Assembly (NCBI GenBank): GCA_016617855.1
Contig: JAECUM010009269.1
Coordinates: 1-64,000, forward strand
Direction of reading: 5' to 3'
DNA: 64,000 bases
From: Megalonaias nervosa
Lineage: Eukaryota; Mollusca; Bivalvia; Unionida; Unionidae
Every line of letters starts with the position of its first letter. The stretch's first letter is position 1. Below are positions 11,599 through 22,440 of this stretch, piece by piece. The notes under the pieces were generated by a model. The model ran no database searches and had not been told where the DNA came from. It saw only the letters and a program-made list of their open reading frames with translations. Both the position numbers and the translations under genes were made by a program.

Positions 11599-11716
11599 AA
11601 ACGAGTAATTTCCCGTTGACAGATATTATTCTGCGAGTTCCAGATGCTACCGAAACTTAGCGGTATTTACTAAGAACGGTAAAATTAAAAACTCGGAGGA
11701 ATCAGTCTCAACACTC

Positions 11717-12308
11717 ATGGGGAAAATTATTGGACGCCTCAGAAGAATTGGAGATATTATGTATGGCGATCTCAACATGAGCAAAAATACAATTATCAGT
11801 GTGAGAGAACCAAAATCAGACGATGATGTGGCAACAAAAGATACGTAGTCAGCAACAACAACACAATCAGAACTGAGATCAATGATCGTTTGCTATCCGC
11901 CGGCGATACAATGCCTGGTTCTCTGAACATGGCTAATAATAAAATTACTGGCCTTAGAGCACCAGAATCAAACGATGACGTAGCAACGAAGAAATATGTC
12001 GATGATAGCAATATTCTGATGAACTCGTTAATGATAATCGATAATGGATTCAGTACATTTAGATCTGAATTTTCTACTCACGTAAATGCTTTTACAAATT
12101 TCCGCAGTCTCAACATGGTGATTTTATTATAGACAATAAAGTAGACTGGGAAAAAACTCCAGATTACGAAATATGGACACTAATACCAGAATTCAAACTT
12201 GGATTTCCAATCAAACTTCGTCAGGGTGAGGAAGCAAGACATGGTACCTTGGTATGGAATCATGGAAGATATTCGTTTTCAAAATCTGATTTCGAAAATC
12301 ATTTCTAA
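11717..12308 (+). pseudogene. Tail-fibre-like repeat protein, element A
   Basis: Two copies of a fibre repeat are visible, in the form GD-M-(x)4-LNM-x-N-(x)6-P-x-S-(x)-DDVATK-YV. The first is at ~11752-11845 and the second at ~11905-12000. A helical stalk (NSLMIIDNGFSTFRSEFSTHV) and a C-terminal block ending SKSDFENHF follow in another frame. The same repeat type forms the minus-strand fibre gene of element B and is familiar from phage tail fibres. A receptor-binding spike role is inferred. At least two frameshifts occur, at about 11845 and 12105. Confidence 0.55.
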
Positions 12309-12410
12309 ATCATTAATGCTGAGCACAAGTAAATGAGTGAAAAATGAGTGGCTACGCCAGTCATTCACCCGTTATATTAACGAGTACCCCCCCACCTTAG
12401 CGATTATCTG

Positions 12411-12719
12411 AGGGGCGAAATCATCAAGCAAATAGAACACCTGAACAAATTAATATCGGATTTCGAGAATTATCATCAGAAAATTATATAAGAGGTGATT
12501 GAAAGTAGCAACGCTGATAAAATCGGTAGTTTATCAGCTAAAGAAATATTCCTGGCCAGCCATTTCTTGTCAGAGGCAGATCTGCCAACATTTAAATTTC
12601 GAGAATTTAATGCGGATGAACTGAAAAAAACTGTCAACGATATCATCGATAAGTATTTAACGAATTGTTGCCGCGCTGAGAAAAATATCCCCTCCAGCGA
12701 TTATTCTTCAACACAATAA
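12411..12719 (+). pseudogene. Uncharacterised element A protein, in-frame stop
   Basis: The open reading before and after one in-frame TAA at ~12487 gives a helical start (GEIIKQIEHLNKLISDFENY) and a second part of 74 residues containing KEIFLASHFLSEADLPTFKF and KKTVNDIIDKYL. It resembles no family I recognise and has no clear counterpart in element B. Its place between fibre and penton suggests an accessory virion gene. Confidence 0.3.
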
Positions 12720-12741
12720 TGATCCAGACGGTGGAGGTTGA

Positions 12742-13050
12742 CATATATCACCAGGTGTTTTCGCGATTACATCAACGATCGCAGTCAGTTTGGTGTGTGA
12801 GGCTATTAATGGAAGTTATCAAGTAGATTTTGAAAGATCCAGGCAGGCACAAAAGGGATATGTATTATATTCATTTACCCCTGAAGTACCTCCTGGGTTT
12901 TTAATTGTGTCAGTACCTGTTAATCCGGTTTATCTACGATGACATAATCCGCTGTTGTCATGGATACATTTTAGACTTACTGACCAAACCGGACACCTTC
13001 TTGATTTAAGGAATAAAGTTTTGTCAATAAGTTTGTATGTGCTACTCTTT
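12742..13050 (+). pseudogene. Penton (minor capsid) C-terminal fragment, element A
   Basis: The frame reads EAINGSYQ, then GYVLYSFTPEVPPGFLI, and later FRLTDQTGHLLDLRNKVLSI. Element B reads CPIASGSYS, IYSFSPEVPPGSLM and MQLTDQSGRQLDLNNEIV at the same places, so this is the C-terminal half of the single jelly-roll penton protein that fills the capsid vertices. The N-terminal half is missing and one in-frame stop lies near 12943. Confidence 0.7.
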
Positions 13051-13059
13051 GTTGGAATT

Positions 13060-13880
13060 AAAAAAATAAATCTGAATCTGTGTCAGAATAAAAATAAAAA
13101 TAAAAATATTTCTGAATCAGAATAAAAATAAAAATAAAAATATTATAATCCGAATCATAATACATATTATAATCTGAATAAATCGGAATAAATATTTAAT
13201 CAGAATAAACATAAAAATAAAAATAAATAATATAATCTGCTTCTGCATAAATATTATAATCAGAATAAATATTATAATCAGAATAAAAATAAAAATAAAA
13301 AATAAATATAATGATCTAATTCTGCATAAATATTATAATCCGATTCTGCATAAATATTACAAACTGATTCTGCATAAATATTATAATCCGATTCTGCATA
13401 AATATTATAAACTGATTCTGTATAAATATTATAATCAGAATAAATATTATAATCAGAAAATAGCACCGATAAATACATATACGAGAACGATAGTTTTCTC
13501 CCACTCTAGTCTATTCTTTTCTCAATGGAAAATTACTATCAGGCGTATGCTTTGTGATTTTCTCACACTGTCGTCCATGTTCAGCTCAATGAAAAATTAC
13601 TATCATGTGTTCTATTCCACTCTGGTCCATTCTGAGTTCAATGGAAAATTACTGGGTAAGTTCAGAATAAATACTATAATCTGATTCAGGAATATTTTAT
13701 TCTTCAGAAATATTTTATTCTTCAGAAATATGTTATTTTATTCAAAGAAATATTTTTATTCACAGAAATATTTTTTATTCTTCAGAAATATATTTGTTCA
13801 GAAATATTTTTGTTCTTATTCGCAGAAATATTTTCATTCAGAAATATTTTTATTTTTATTCTGTGTCTATCGTATTTTTC
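13060..13880. repeat. A+T-rich low-complexity block inside element A
   Basis: Irregular tandem motifs such as AATAAAAATAAAAATAT and ATAATCAGAATAAATATT fill ~13070-13460. CAGAAATATTTTTATTC-type motifs follow at ~13680-13870, and a short patch recurs near 14400-14490. No coding sequence is supported; the open frames on the minus strand here are repeat artefacts. Confidence 0.7.
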
Positions 13881-14019
13881 GGGACTGGAACATTTGAAGT
13901 AGTTTCCACTAGTCGATTCGTACGAGGGCGTCTTAACACCACGACTACCGAACTCTTAAAGATATACAGGTGAATCTAGATATATAACTATCCGCTACCA
14001 CAGTCATGGTGACAGCGCT

Positions 14020-14386
14020 TTAACGCTCTGGTTGTTTACAATCGTACATAAATTTTTCCAGCTGTCGCACATGTGAATTTACAATCTTTTTTGTTTCGTA
14101 TTCGCGTAATAACTCTGATCTAACTTTCTCAATTGCGTTTGCGGGTGAAACAAATTTTCGAATATCCTCATCTTCGACATAAAGTAGAGATTGTTTCATG
14201 GACTGCTGAAGCAATTTAATGAACCTGTATTCAGCTGCTAGAGTGTACCTCCCATCATATTTCCGTTCCTGAAGCACTTCAAAATCATTTATATTTTTTT
14301 AGGATACAGTTGTCAGAGAATTCTAAATCCTCATCATTTAATTTTTTAATCTCAGAAATAATTGTATTAATATTTTCGGAATTCAT
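14020..14386 (-). pseudogene. Uncharacterised minus-strand gene, element A
   Basis: It starts at 14386 as MNSENINTIISEIKKLNDED and shifts frame near 14290 into an 85-residue helical stretch (14277-14020) ending YDCKQPER. Element B has a minus-strand gene at 54523-55005 that also starts MN-(x)-RLAKLNSEDF and has a GRYDVKYHIAKKI block comparable to GRYTLAAEYRFIKL here. I take these as possible orthologues, weakly. Function is unknown. Confidence 0.35.
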
Positions 14387-14980
14387 TATATAAGAAGTAT
14401 CTGTTTAAAATAAAAATATTTCTGAATAAAAATAAATATCATTATCTGATGCAGGAATATTTATTCTTCAGAAATATTTTTATGAGGCTTTTTCTTTCTG
14501 AATGTCTTTTTATGGGGAATAACCCCTTCAGGTGTTTAAAGTCTGTCTGAACGTTGTTTTTATATGATATTTGGGAATCCTAAAATAGCTCACTTAAGAG
14601 ACGCTGCTTGATTTTCTCTCTTTTCTTAACTAATCCCAGACAAATCGGGGAAAGGCAAGAATCCTGACAAAGTCAGAAAAACAAAGATGATGTTTTTTGA
14701 AAAACACAAAAAGCCAGCAAAAAATATAATTATTTATAAAGATAATTTATGATAAAATACAAGAGAGAATACTGCTTAATTACTCTACCAGAGAAAGATT
14801 TGCTTGACAGAGTTACCTCCCTTCACAATTCTTGCTGTGTCTGTCAGGATATATTGAAGTGTTATTTTTTGTTATATTTCTTTGAATACGCCGATTTGGT
14901 TATATTATTTGAGACAAGGTGTATTGAACACCTGTAAATATCAACATATTTGCCAGCTGCATATGTTGATGGAAATTTTG
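14387..14980. other. Spacer without a supported gene in element A
   Basis: It contains more CAGAAATATTTT motifs and one 62-residue frame (14749-14937) with no recognisable features. Confidence 0.35.
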
Positions 14981-14984
14981 TTTT

Positions 14985-17521
14985 CATCGTCAGTCTCCTC
15001 GTTTACAGATTGAACAGCTTTTGCGCGATTATCGTTTTTCCCAGGACAAACAAATTTGCAATTCTGACTTTGTGTAATAGACCGCAAATTACTTGAGGTG
15101 ATCGATCACAAGTCCATCTTCAGTTAGTCCGTGGAAACATTCATATATAAATTTATGACAGAGATACATTTTTTCAGACCCTGTATCTGTGTGGTTGTTT
15201 CAAAATTCAGAATCTGTGAACTATGATCAGTTTGTATGGCCTAATGGAGATACTTATGTTATTGAACGATGACCCAGTAATTGTTTTACCGTTCCGTCAG
15301 TCGTTGCCCACGCTGCTCAGAAGGAAAATTCATTAGAATTTCTGGAAGATGTCCAACGCAGTTGTATCGAACACGGACACGATGGATTATGGAATACTAA
15401 ATAGGATTATAAAGATGTTATCTCGGTTGATATGGTTGCATGTTATCCTGGAAGTTTTCTTCGAAACGGAGAATGTTCTGAGTATTTCAAAAAATTTGGA
15501 CATCGAACACACGAGATGACCAGGGTTGCGATAAATGGACCCTCACCAGATTTTGACCTGACTGGATTTGCCTGTATTGAGTCGTTTGAGTTCGCACGGA
15601 ATCTCCATCCGAACGTTTATGTTTGGTTTGGAAGACATTTTTCAGAAAAAAATTGGGCTCCAATAGCTTTTATTGCGATATATGCTTGATGTAACAATAT
15701 TGATATCGCTGGTTGTAAGTGAAGCAATTATATCATATCGTCCGCAGAAATAAGTTTGGTTACCACAACGAAAGAAATATTCCCCTGATAAAAATCCGGA
15801 GAATACCGATCTCGAAAATAAACTTGCAAAAGATCTTGGCAGAAAAATAATTGGTAAATTTATGCTAGGAGGATCATATGAGCATAAACGACATTGTATA
15901 AGATAAATTATTGACGAAGCTGAACTCGTTTTACAATTGCTGATATACAACGAAGAGAAGCACATTTATAAGTCGAAATAATGTTAATTTATCGGATGGA
16001 ACTAAATTAGGTACAATTGTGAGTTACACCGATGGTGACCCGCCACAGTTTACTCATTTAAGATCTTTCGATAAATTTATTATCGATGATAAATAAATTT
16101 CCTGATACCGCAGTTAGAGTCGCCACAGATTCATTTTATGTCAATAAAAAATACGCAGGATTGCTAAAAAAGTACATATCGGCGCTGATGGATCATGGGG
16201 CGAATGGAGAATAAAACGAGAAAAGATACTTAGTTATTCTGAATCCGCCGACGTTGAATCTAAGGAAATATATTACAAAAATAAACAGATGTCAAAACTT
16301 TCATCGGCTCCATCGGCAATTGAATTATTTCGGAATTTTGATATGGTTGTTTTGACACCCACACACAGACTCGCCAGAGAAATGAACGAACGAGGAGTTA
16401 AATCTCATACTTATCACAGCTTCTTCCGATGGAAGGGGGATACATGGACTCCTGACCGAACGGGTGAGAAATATATCCCTACGATTATTAACTGGGATGA
16501 GATATGTACAGTGTTTGTGGAGGTATTAAAAACATTTCTTGATTGGTTGTTGACAAAAAAATACTGCTGTTATCATGTGTGGCGATCGTGGTCAACCACC
16601 ACCTTTTGTTGTATCATCTCCGCATGAATGGCTGAAAAAAATTCGTAGATTATTATGAGGAGATAACTAATGATCATAGAGCCATTGATGAACCGCTGAA
16701 AGAATTTAAAAGGTTAATCAGACTGCAGCCAGATAAGATTTAATGTGAAATAATGCGTGAAGTAATTCTAGAGACCTCGATGAAAGATTTTTGAAATTCG
16801 TGGATGCCTGCTGATTTGATAGTTGCAAGTCGGAAGATAGTTCGTGATACACTTCAACAGCAATTATTTCTGTTACATAAAGACAAATTTTCAGATCTAC
16901 CTGTGCCATTGTGTTGTCGCCCAGCAGACACACGCAAACAAAATATTGAAGTTGAGATTCCTGGAATTATTGAGAAACAAAATCTCGTTCTTAATGATGT
17001 TGTTGTTCCTGTGAGTGCTGTTGAGAGCGCATTAACGATGGACAAAACTCCATAGAGTCTAGGATATGCTATAACGATTCATTAGTCGCAAGGATTAACT
17101 ATTTCTGATACAAATATCTGGATTGTCGATGATCGGATCGAATGGTCAAATTTAGTTTATCTAGCAGTTTCGAGAGTTACGAAGGCTTATCATAGACCGC
17201 ACAATGCCTCAAGAAACCACTGATAGCAATTGCGATGATATAGTAAACAAAACATTAGCTGGTTATCAGCGATCTGACAAAAGAAATAAACGATACTTTG
17301 CCCTCGATGTTAAGTTTATCATGGCGCTGAAACAAGAACAAAATAATCATTGTGCGAGCTGTAACACAGTAATGTTGTGGCAGTATTCGAATAATAATCC
17401 AAGACAATTTAACGTGCATAGAATTAATAGTAGTCTCGGTCATAAACGCGGAAATGTGATGTTGGCCTGTCTTGAGTGTAATCGACGTAGGGGTGCTGGT
17501 GTCCTGCTTTTACAGAAGTGA
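14985..17521 (+). pseudogene. Replicase: polymerase-like palm + SF1 helicase + HNH nuclease, element A
   Basis: This is a large gene shattered by frame changes and stops. In order it shows LEFLEDVQRSCIEHG (~15330); a polymerase motif-A-like block VISVDMVACYPGSFL (~15420); GRKIIGKFMLGG (~15840), like a polymerase motif B region; RVATDSFYV (~16110), like motif C; and helicase segments VVLTPTHRLAREMNERG (~16345), a GDRGQ-type motif (~16580), YAITIH-SQGLTIS (~17070) and NLVYLAVSRVTKAY (~17150), the Ia, III, V and VI patterns of superfamily 1. The C-terminal end (17204-17521) holds CASC, FNVHRINSSLGHKRGNVMLA and CLECNRRRG, an HNH/zinc nuclease. The Walker A segment was not found. Element A has no recognisable pPolB, so this is probably its replication protein. 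Whether it was one polypeptide is inferred from collinearity. Confidence 0.6.
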
Positions 17522-17599
17522 AGGTGGTGGTAATTGTGTATCCTCAGGAATTAGTTATAATTGTTCGCGCACAAATCCACGTTGAGGGACAGCTGAATC

Positions 17600-18489
17600 T
17601 AGTCTGTAGAGTGCATGTCTTCCCGTGGAACTTACCACGCTGAAAATTGTATGTGTGGTCACACTCCAAATAGGATCAGTTGCTCTTTTTTACCACCTTT
17701 ACGTTCACCAGGTTCATATAAATATCTTACAGTCACATTACGTAGTACTGGTTGTTTTGAGGAAGAGTCACGTCGTTGTACTGGTAGATTTTTTTTTTGT
17801 GATCGCGCTGATGGGTTTCATAGAAGTTGCACGAGTAATTTCATTATTTAACGCACATATCACACTTGGTAGTCTTGCAACCCATTCACGAGATCTTTCT
17901 GTTCTTTATTTAGGGATATTTCCTGCGCATACTGATATCCAAACAATCGCTCAGCAAGTGTTTGATTAAATCGCTCAACGATTGTCTGATCGCGATGAAT
18001 TACGGTGTGTCCTCGTCTGACTTTGACGTTATGTTGTTTCATCAACGATGTTACTGTACCAAGATATTCTTTGCCAGGTTCAACCTGTAGTAGCTGTGGC
18101 TATCGCAAGTGTCCTCATTGATAAATTCGTTCAAACGCAGATGCAACTTCAGCTGCTGTCTTTGGTGATAGTGGTTCTGCTTCTTTATATCTACTTGCAA
18201 ATTCAACAACAGTTAACGAGTATTTGTATGTGCGCGATTGACGTCTACCGGTTTTAATATTATCATGCGGTAAAAACAAAATATCTGCATGATGAACTTC
18301 ATTGGGAGCGCTGACATCAAAATGTGCGTACTGAATTTTTTTAAGTGGTGGTAGATAAATTTGACATATTGCTTGTCGTGCTAACCAATTTTCAGCAACA
18401 GAACGTGTGACATTTGCTGCTTCAGCAAGTTTACTAATCGCTGCTCTACCTCTCCAATATCCTCTTGGGCTATAATAAACCGATTCCAT
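17600..18489 (-). pseudogene. Retroviral-type integrase, element A
   Basis: The N-terminal 124 residues (18489-18115) carry the helical start, then FDVSAPNEVHHADILFLPHD with the first catalytic Asp. The frame shifts near 18110 and continues (18045-17860) with VKVRRGHTVIHRDQTIVERF, including the catalytic Glu in the VERFN motif. After another shift near 17870 it reads EWVARLPSVICALNNEITR and TSMKPISAITKKKIYQ, the usual C-terminal tail. Integrase joins linear element DNA to the host genome and creates the target duplication. It is transcribed toward the replicase and follows the PLA2 gene by 19 bp. No chromodomain is visible. It is inactive because of at least two frameshifts. Confidence 0.75.
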
Positions 18490-18507
18490 TATAATAGTTA
18501 TCTGTGA

Positions 18508-19012
18508 TTAATTACCAGCCCCTAGCACTAGGTTACCTTTCATCGCAGATCTTTCCAGCCATATAGCAAGTGATTCTCTGAAAGATTTACTTTTACGGAC
18601 TTTAACGTGTGTATCAACCTTACGTCTGCAATATGTTGTTGTTGTAAATCCGGATTTTTATACGCGACATCATGAATGTGGCCCGCTTGATTAATCGCAT
18701 TTATTGGATACTCTTCAGGTTTTGGTTGGTCTCGTTCGTCAAGTTGGATATCAAGTCGGGTTCCAGGACCACAATAATTATATCCAGGAGATGTTTTTCT
18801 CCTTTGTATTTAGCCCATGGAATCCCTGGAAATTTTCCCAATGAAGTAGCGATATCACCTCCTGTCTTCGTACGAGACGAAATAAATCTGTATTTACTTG
18901 TAACACATTTTACACACTTGCCTGTAAGTGCACGCTTTTTATTTATTGTTATTATTGTTGTTAATACACTTATGGGGGTGGGTGCTGTGCATCGAACACA
19001 ATATAAATCCAT
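18508..19012 (-). pseudogene. Zinc-ribbon + phospholipase A2 protein, element A
   Basis: Start Met at 19012. Cys5/Cys8 and Cys33/Cys36 (CVRC, CVKC) form a zinc-ribbon pattern. The frame shifts near 18790 into a PLA2-like domain: YCGPGTRLDIQLDERD, the calcium loop, then HIHDVAYKNPDLQ with the catalytic His-Asp pair. A second shift leads to the C-terminus LVLGAGN at 18508. This is the parvovirus-VP1-like phospholipase fold, thought to breach endosomal membranes during virion entry. Elements B and C keep the ribbon as a separate gene and join the PLA2 to the integrase instead. It is divergently transcribed from the ATPase with only 23 bp between start codons. Confidence 0.7.
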
Positions 19013-19035
19013 ATTATTTATTATATTTGTACAAT
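19013..19035. promoter_or_regulatory. Short divergent promoter region, element A
   Basis: Only 23 bp (A/T except for two bases, TATTATTTATTATATTTG) separate the start codons of the PLA2 gene (minus) and ATPase gene (plus). Both would have to share a TATA-like core or start within each other's 5' ends. Confidence 0.35.
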
Positions 19036-19703
19036 ATGGATATCACTGAAGTGTCAGCGACACGAAAGCAAGAGCCAATCAAGCATCATCCAGCGCTACC
19101 AAATTCTATCAGAGCAATTATAATAGGTCCATCTGGGTCTGGTAAGACGCAATTATTGCTTAATCTGATAATGAGATGGTTCAAGTGGGATAAGTTGTAT
19201 TTAGTGGCACCATCCGTAGATTATCAGCGATGCTACTATGTGCTTAAAGACTTTAATGAAGAAGCGAAGTCGTCGGATGAAGACAGTAATGCTATTATTG
19301 ACTTTATCACCGATATTGATGAAGTCCCATCTGTAGATGACCTCGATGGATTATTAATAATCTCGTAGTATAACATGATGTGATGCTGGACAAACAATCA
19401 AATCCAGCTCGGATATTTTCCCGAGGCAGACATAAAAATACTGACGTGATTTATGTTACTCAGCAATATGAACAAATACCTAAAGTGATCAGAGATAACT
19501 GTAATCTTCTGCTTGTATTTAGAGGAGTCGATAGCCACACACTAAGAAACATCCACCAGGCTTGGTGTTCAGGAGACACGGATATTATTAAATTCAGAAA
19601 CTTCTTTTCAAAAGCGCAAGCTACCCCACACGGATTTATCACGATAAATTTACATGATCTTCGGTCGCGATATCGTATATGTCTCGATAAAATTTTTGGT
19701 TAA
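19036..19703 (+). pseudogene. Genome packaging ATPase (FtsK/HerA, A32-like), element A
   Basis: The start Met is at 19036. Walker A reads GPSGSGKTQ (about residues 36-44). The Walker B strand LDGLLIIS runs into a TAG at 19366 exactly where the acidic residues should follow. The gene resumes in another frame with MMLDKQSNPARIFSRGRHKN, VIYVTQQYEQIPKVIRDNC (sensor Gln and arginine-finger region) and ends DKIFG at 19703. The enzyme pumps DNA into capsids. The break at Walker B makes this copy inactive. It is a counterpart of 47279-47902 in element B. Confidence 0.82.
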
Positions 19704-19709
19704 GAGACA

Positions 19710-19946
19710 CAGGGAGGGCGACGAAAAAAATTGAGTGTCCGACGGTTAAACGACTGCGCATAAAAACGAAAACACAGACGTCAAAAGAGTCAATAACAAA
19801 AATGAGCCGACCCAGTTAAATAAATCTCGGTCGGTTAGAGGCTTCGGTTTTACGTTATTGACCTTGTATTTTCATTTTTGTAGGAAGCTTTATTTTCGCG
19901 AAATAACCCTCCTAAAAATGTTGTAGGATTCGCACTCCCTGCTGCT
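19710..19946. repeat. Element A right terminal inverted repeat
   Basis: The inverse partner of 7907-8144. It starts CAGGGAGGGCG only 7 bp after the ATPase stop and ends CTCCCTGCTGCT, followed by the TGGAC duplication. Confidence 0.88.
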
Positions 19947-20089
19947 TGGACTTTGGTTGGAGTGCATACCAAGCCAGTCCACGGACATTGTACACATTAT
20001 TGTTGAGTGTGTCGACTTCCACCCTGTGAGACAAAAAGTTTCTGATGTGAACTCGTTGTACAAGGTTCAACAACAGATATAATAAAATG

Positions 20090-20750
20090 ATATAGTTCCT
20101 TAATGGATGCTATAAAGACATGGATTTTCAACACATAATTACAAATGATCATGTATGTCAACTAATATGATCAATGCATGGAACTTATCAACAGATATGA
20201 TTGATATATGGATCTATCAACAGATATGACTGATATATGGATCTACCGACAGAAATGATTGATATATATGGATCAATTGACAGATACGATTGATATATGG
20301 ATCAGTTGACAGATATAACTTGATATATGGATCAATTGACATGTATGATTGATATATTTATCTCCCCACAGATATGATTGATATATAGATCTATCGACAT
20401 ATATGATTGATATAGTAATCTATCGACAGATATGATTCATATATGGATCGATCAACACATATGATTGAAATATGGATCTATAGACAGATATGATTGATAT
20501 ATGGATCTATCAAACAGATGTGATTGATATATGAATCTATGGACAGATATGACTGATATATAGAGATACATCAATATATATGGTCAATGTATGGAATTCA
20601 TCACTAGACATGATTAATGTATGGAGTTATCAACAAATATGACGAGAGATATATCAATATATATGATCAATGTATGGAATTCATCACTAGACATGATTTA
20701 TGTATGGAGTAATCAACAAAAATGACTAATGTTTTGCATTTATGATGATC
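20090..20750. repeat. ~29-bp degenerate tandem array
   Basis: About 18-20 imperfect copies of a unit like ATGGATCTATCAACAGATAT plus GATTGATAT. The unit is close to 29 bp where well preserved and becomes irregular after 20560. It begins about 140 bp outside the right end of element A. Confidence 0.75.
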
Positions 20751-21118
20751 AATGTATTATTTAATATTTGTGTGGGTGTCCGTGTCTGTGTGCGTATGTG
20801 TGTGAGATCTCTTGGCCTCTAGCAGTAATCGGGAGATTTTGATTACACAACTACTGAAAAATGGTTAAGGAACAATCTAGCGTGATCCTCTCCTCCCAGC
20901 CTGCTGAAGGATGCATGAATAAAGTCCCTATACGCAGACTCGTTGTTCCAGAACCTTTGTCCCCTCGCAATGAGAAAACCAGTCTAGACCATCGAAACGT
21001 CGTAACCAGTGACCGCTGAATCCGGATTCACAATACAAGGGAGTTGGACAAGTCCCCTTAACAGCTAAAAATAAAATGACTGAGCTGTGTAATATGAGGC
21101 ATTCAAGTGTGAATACAG

Positions 21119-21227
<109 letters not shown>

Positions 21228-21430
21228 TACGCATGAGCGCACATGAATTGGCTTCGTTACTCATTAAATTCCTTTATGAGAATGACTGTACGAGATTGTT
21301 ATTATAATATCCACGTTCTTGATCTGTTTATACAAAACAAATCTCTCAAGATTAGAAAAACTTCTCATTTCTCATCATTTTATTCGTACATCTTATTATG
21401 CATGTAACTGAATTTAACTTATCTGTTACG

Positions 21431-21889
21431 CTATGAAATGTCTAACTTGGAACAGACCATAATGCAGTCCAAAAAATCAGCCCCACATGTATAATAATAT
21501 GCTGACTGGCCGTTTCGGGGCTGATATTGCCTATTCATTGAAACCTGATATGTGCTTCTATTCTTGTCTGCACACATCGGTATACATTTTATACACTTAC
21601 CGGTATTTCTCGCGGCTGTTGAGCTACGGTCGTCTGAAGAGTTCTTTTGGAGATATGTAAATACTATTTCTGGATTAAATCCTATGTTTGGAGACTTGTA
21701 AATCCACATCGAATAACACAACCCTCTGTCCTGTGGCATAACGAATTTCGTGCTAGATATGGCTGTTGTTAAATACTGGTGAGTGTTTGACCTGTACCCA
21801 GATGTGTTCAGGAAAGATTTGCATGCAGCAAAATTGCACATTTTAATAAACAGTTTACAGACCCACATATCTTTTGTCGGTATCAACAC
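21431..21889 (-). CDS. Uncharacterised Cys-rich open frame
   Basis: 152 residues with about ten Cys, including CKLFIKMCNFAACKS near the start, TGKCIKCIPMC at about 105 and TCGADFLDCIMVC at the end. I recognise no domain. The length is unusual for chance in such A+T-rich DNA, so it could be a host exon or an old transposon piece. There is no other support. Confidence 0.22.
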   Translation of the reverse strand: MLIPTKDMWVCKLFIKMCNFAACKSFLNTSGYRSNTHQYLTTAISSTKFVMPQDRGLCYSMWIYKSPNIGFNPEIVFTYLQKNSSDDRSSTAARNTGKCIKCIPMCADKNRSTYQVSMNRQYQPRNGQSAYYYTCGADFLDCIMVCSKLDIS

Positions 21890-21899
21890 AGATGGGGGG

Positions 21900-22319
21900 G
21901 GGGGTAGAGCTGACTAACTATATTGTATCCGATAGCATGGTGTTATGTGACATAGGTCTGACTATCTATATATATTTAGAATAAATTCAGAGACAATATA
22001 TGAAACAATTTCATCATATAGAACATAAGACAACACGAATAGTATTTATTTTCATATACTGCTACACCTGAAGATAGCTACCGTAAAGTGGCTAGCTTCC
22101 TGATAAGGCACATCTGTATTGTTACGATGCAGTGATAATTTAGGCTTTAAGTACTATAATCTTGTCACATTCGCGGCCAGAGAAGTCGAGGTTCCACAAT
22201 ACAGGCGCTTGACTAAGTTTTAATCACCAAAGTTTTAATGCAATTTTTTTTATTTTTGACATTTTTTGATCTTTGCCTTATAGCTATTATTTTGTTAAGG
22301 TGCCGTAAAATCCTAATAA
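21900..22319. other. Gene-free stretch
   Basis: A short poly-G run at ~21894-21904 and otherwise unremarkable A+T-rich sequence. Confidence 0.4.
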
Positions 22320-22440
22320 TGTTACGACTCTATCGTCATAAACTAAGTAACAGTGAAGAGAGAAAGCCAACAAGTTTAGTAAAATTCAACATATAAATTA
22401 ATTCTCTAAAATACATGGTGAAAATGTAAAAAGAACAGTA
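22320..22440 (-). repeat. LTR fragment of the TGTTACG family (minus orientation)
   Basis: It starts TGTTACGA and follows the same block order as 728-850: GTAACA-GAAGAGAG, CCAACAAG, TAAATTAATT, ACATGGTGAAAATG. The far boundary is unclear; it may extend to ~23449, where AAAGTAACA occurs. There is no Gag or primer site beside it, so it is probably a solo copy. Confidence 0.45.

Larger units (their letters stand above)
7907..19946. mobile_element. Polinton/Maverick-type element A (degraded)
   Basis: A 12,040-bp virus-like DNA transposon is bounded by inverted repeats beginning AGCAGCAGGGAG. It is flanked by the direct repeat TGGAC at 7902-7906 and 19947-19951. It carries MCP, penton, other virion proteins, protease stub, fibre, packaging ATPase, integrase and PLA2 genes typical of Polintons. 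In place of a pPolB I find a polymerase-like/helicase/HNH replicase. Nearly every large gene is frameshifted, so it is a dead copy. Polintons usually make 6-bp target duplications; here I can see five shared bases. Confidence 0.85.

Noticed and set aside
13278..13504. Two overlapping minus-strand frames with repeated NIYAESDY-type segments
   Set aside because: They translate the A+T-rich tandem block inside element A and have no independent support.
17615..18257. Several plus-strand frames (78, 114 and 69 residues)
   Set aside because: They are antisense shadows of the element A integrase on the minus strand, which has recognisable catalytic motifs.
18672..19049. 125-residue plus-strand frame
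   Set aside because: Shadow of the minus-strand zinc-ribbon/PLA2 gene.
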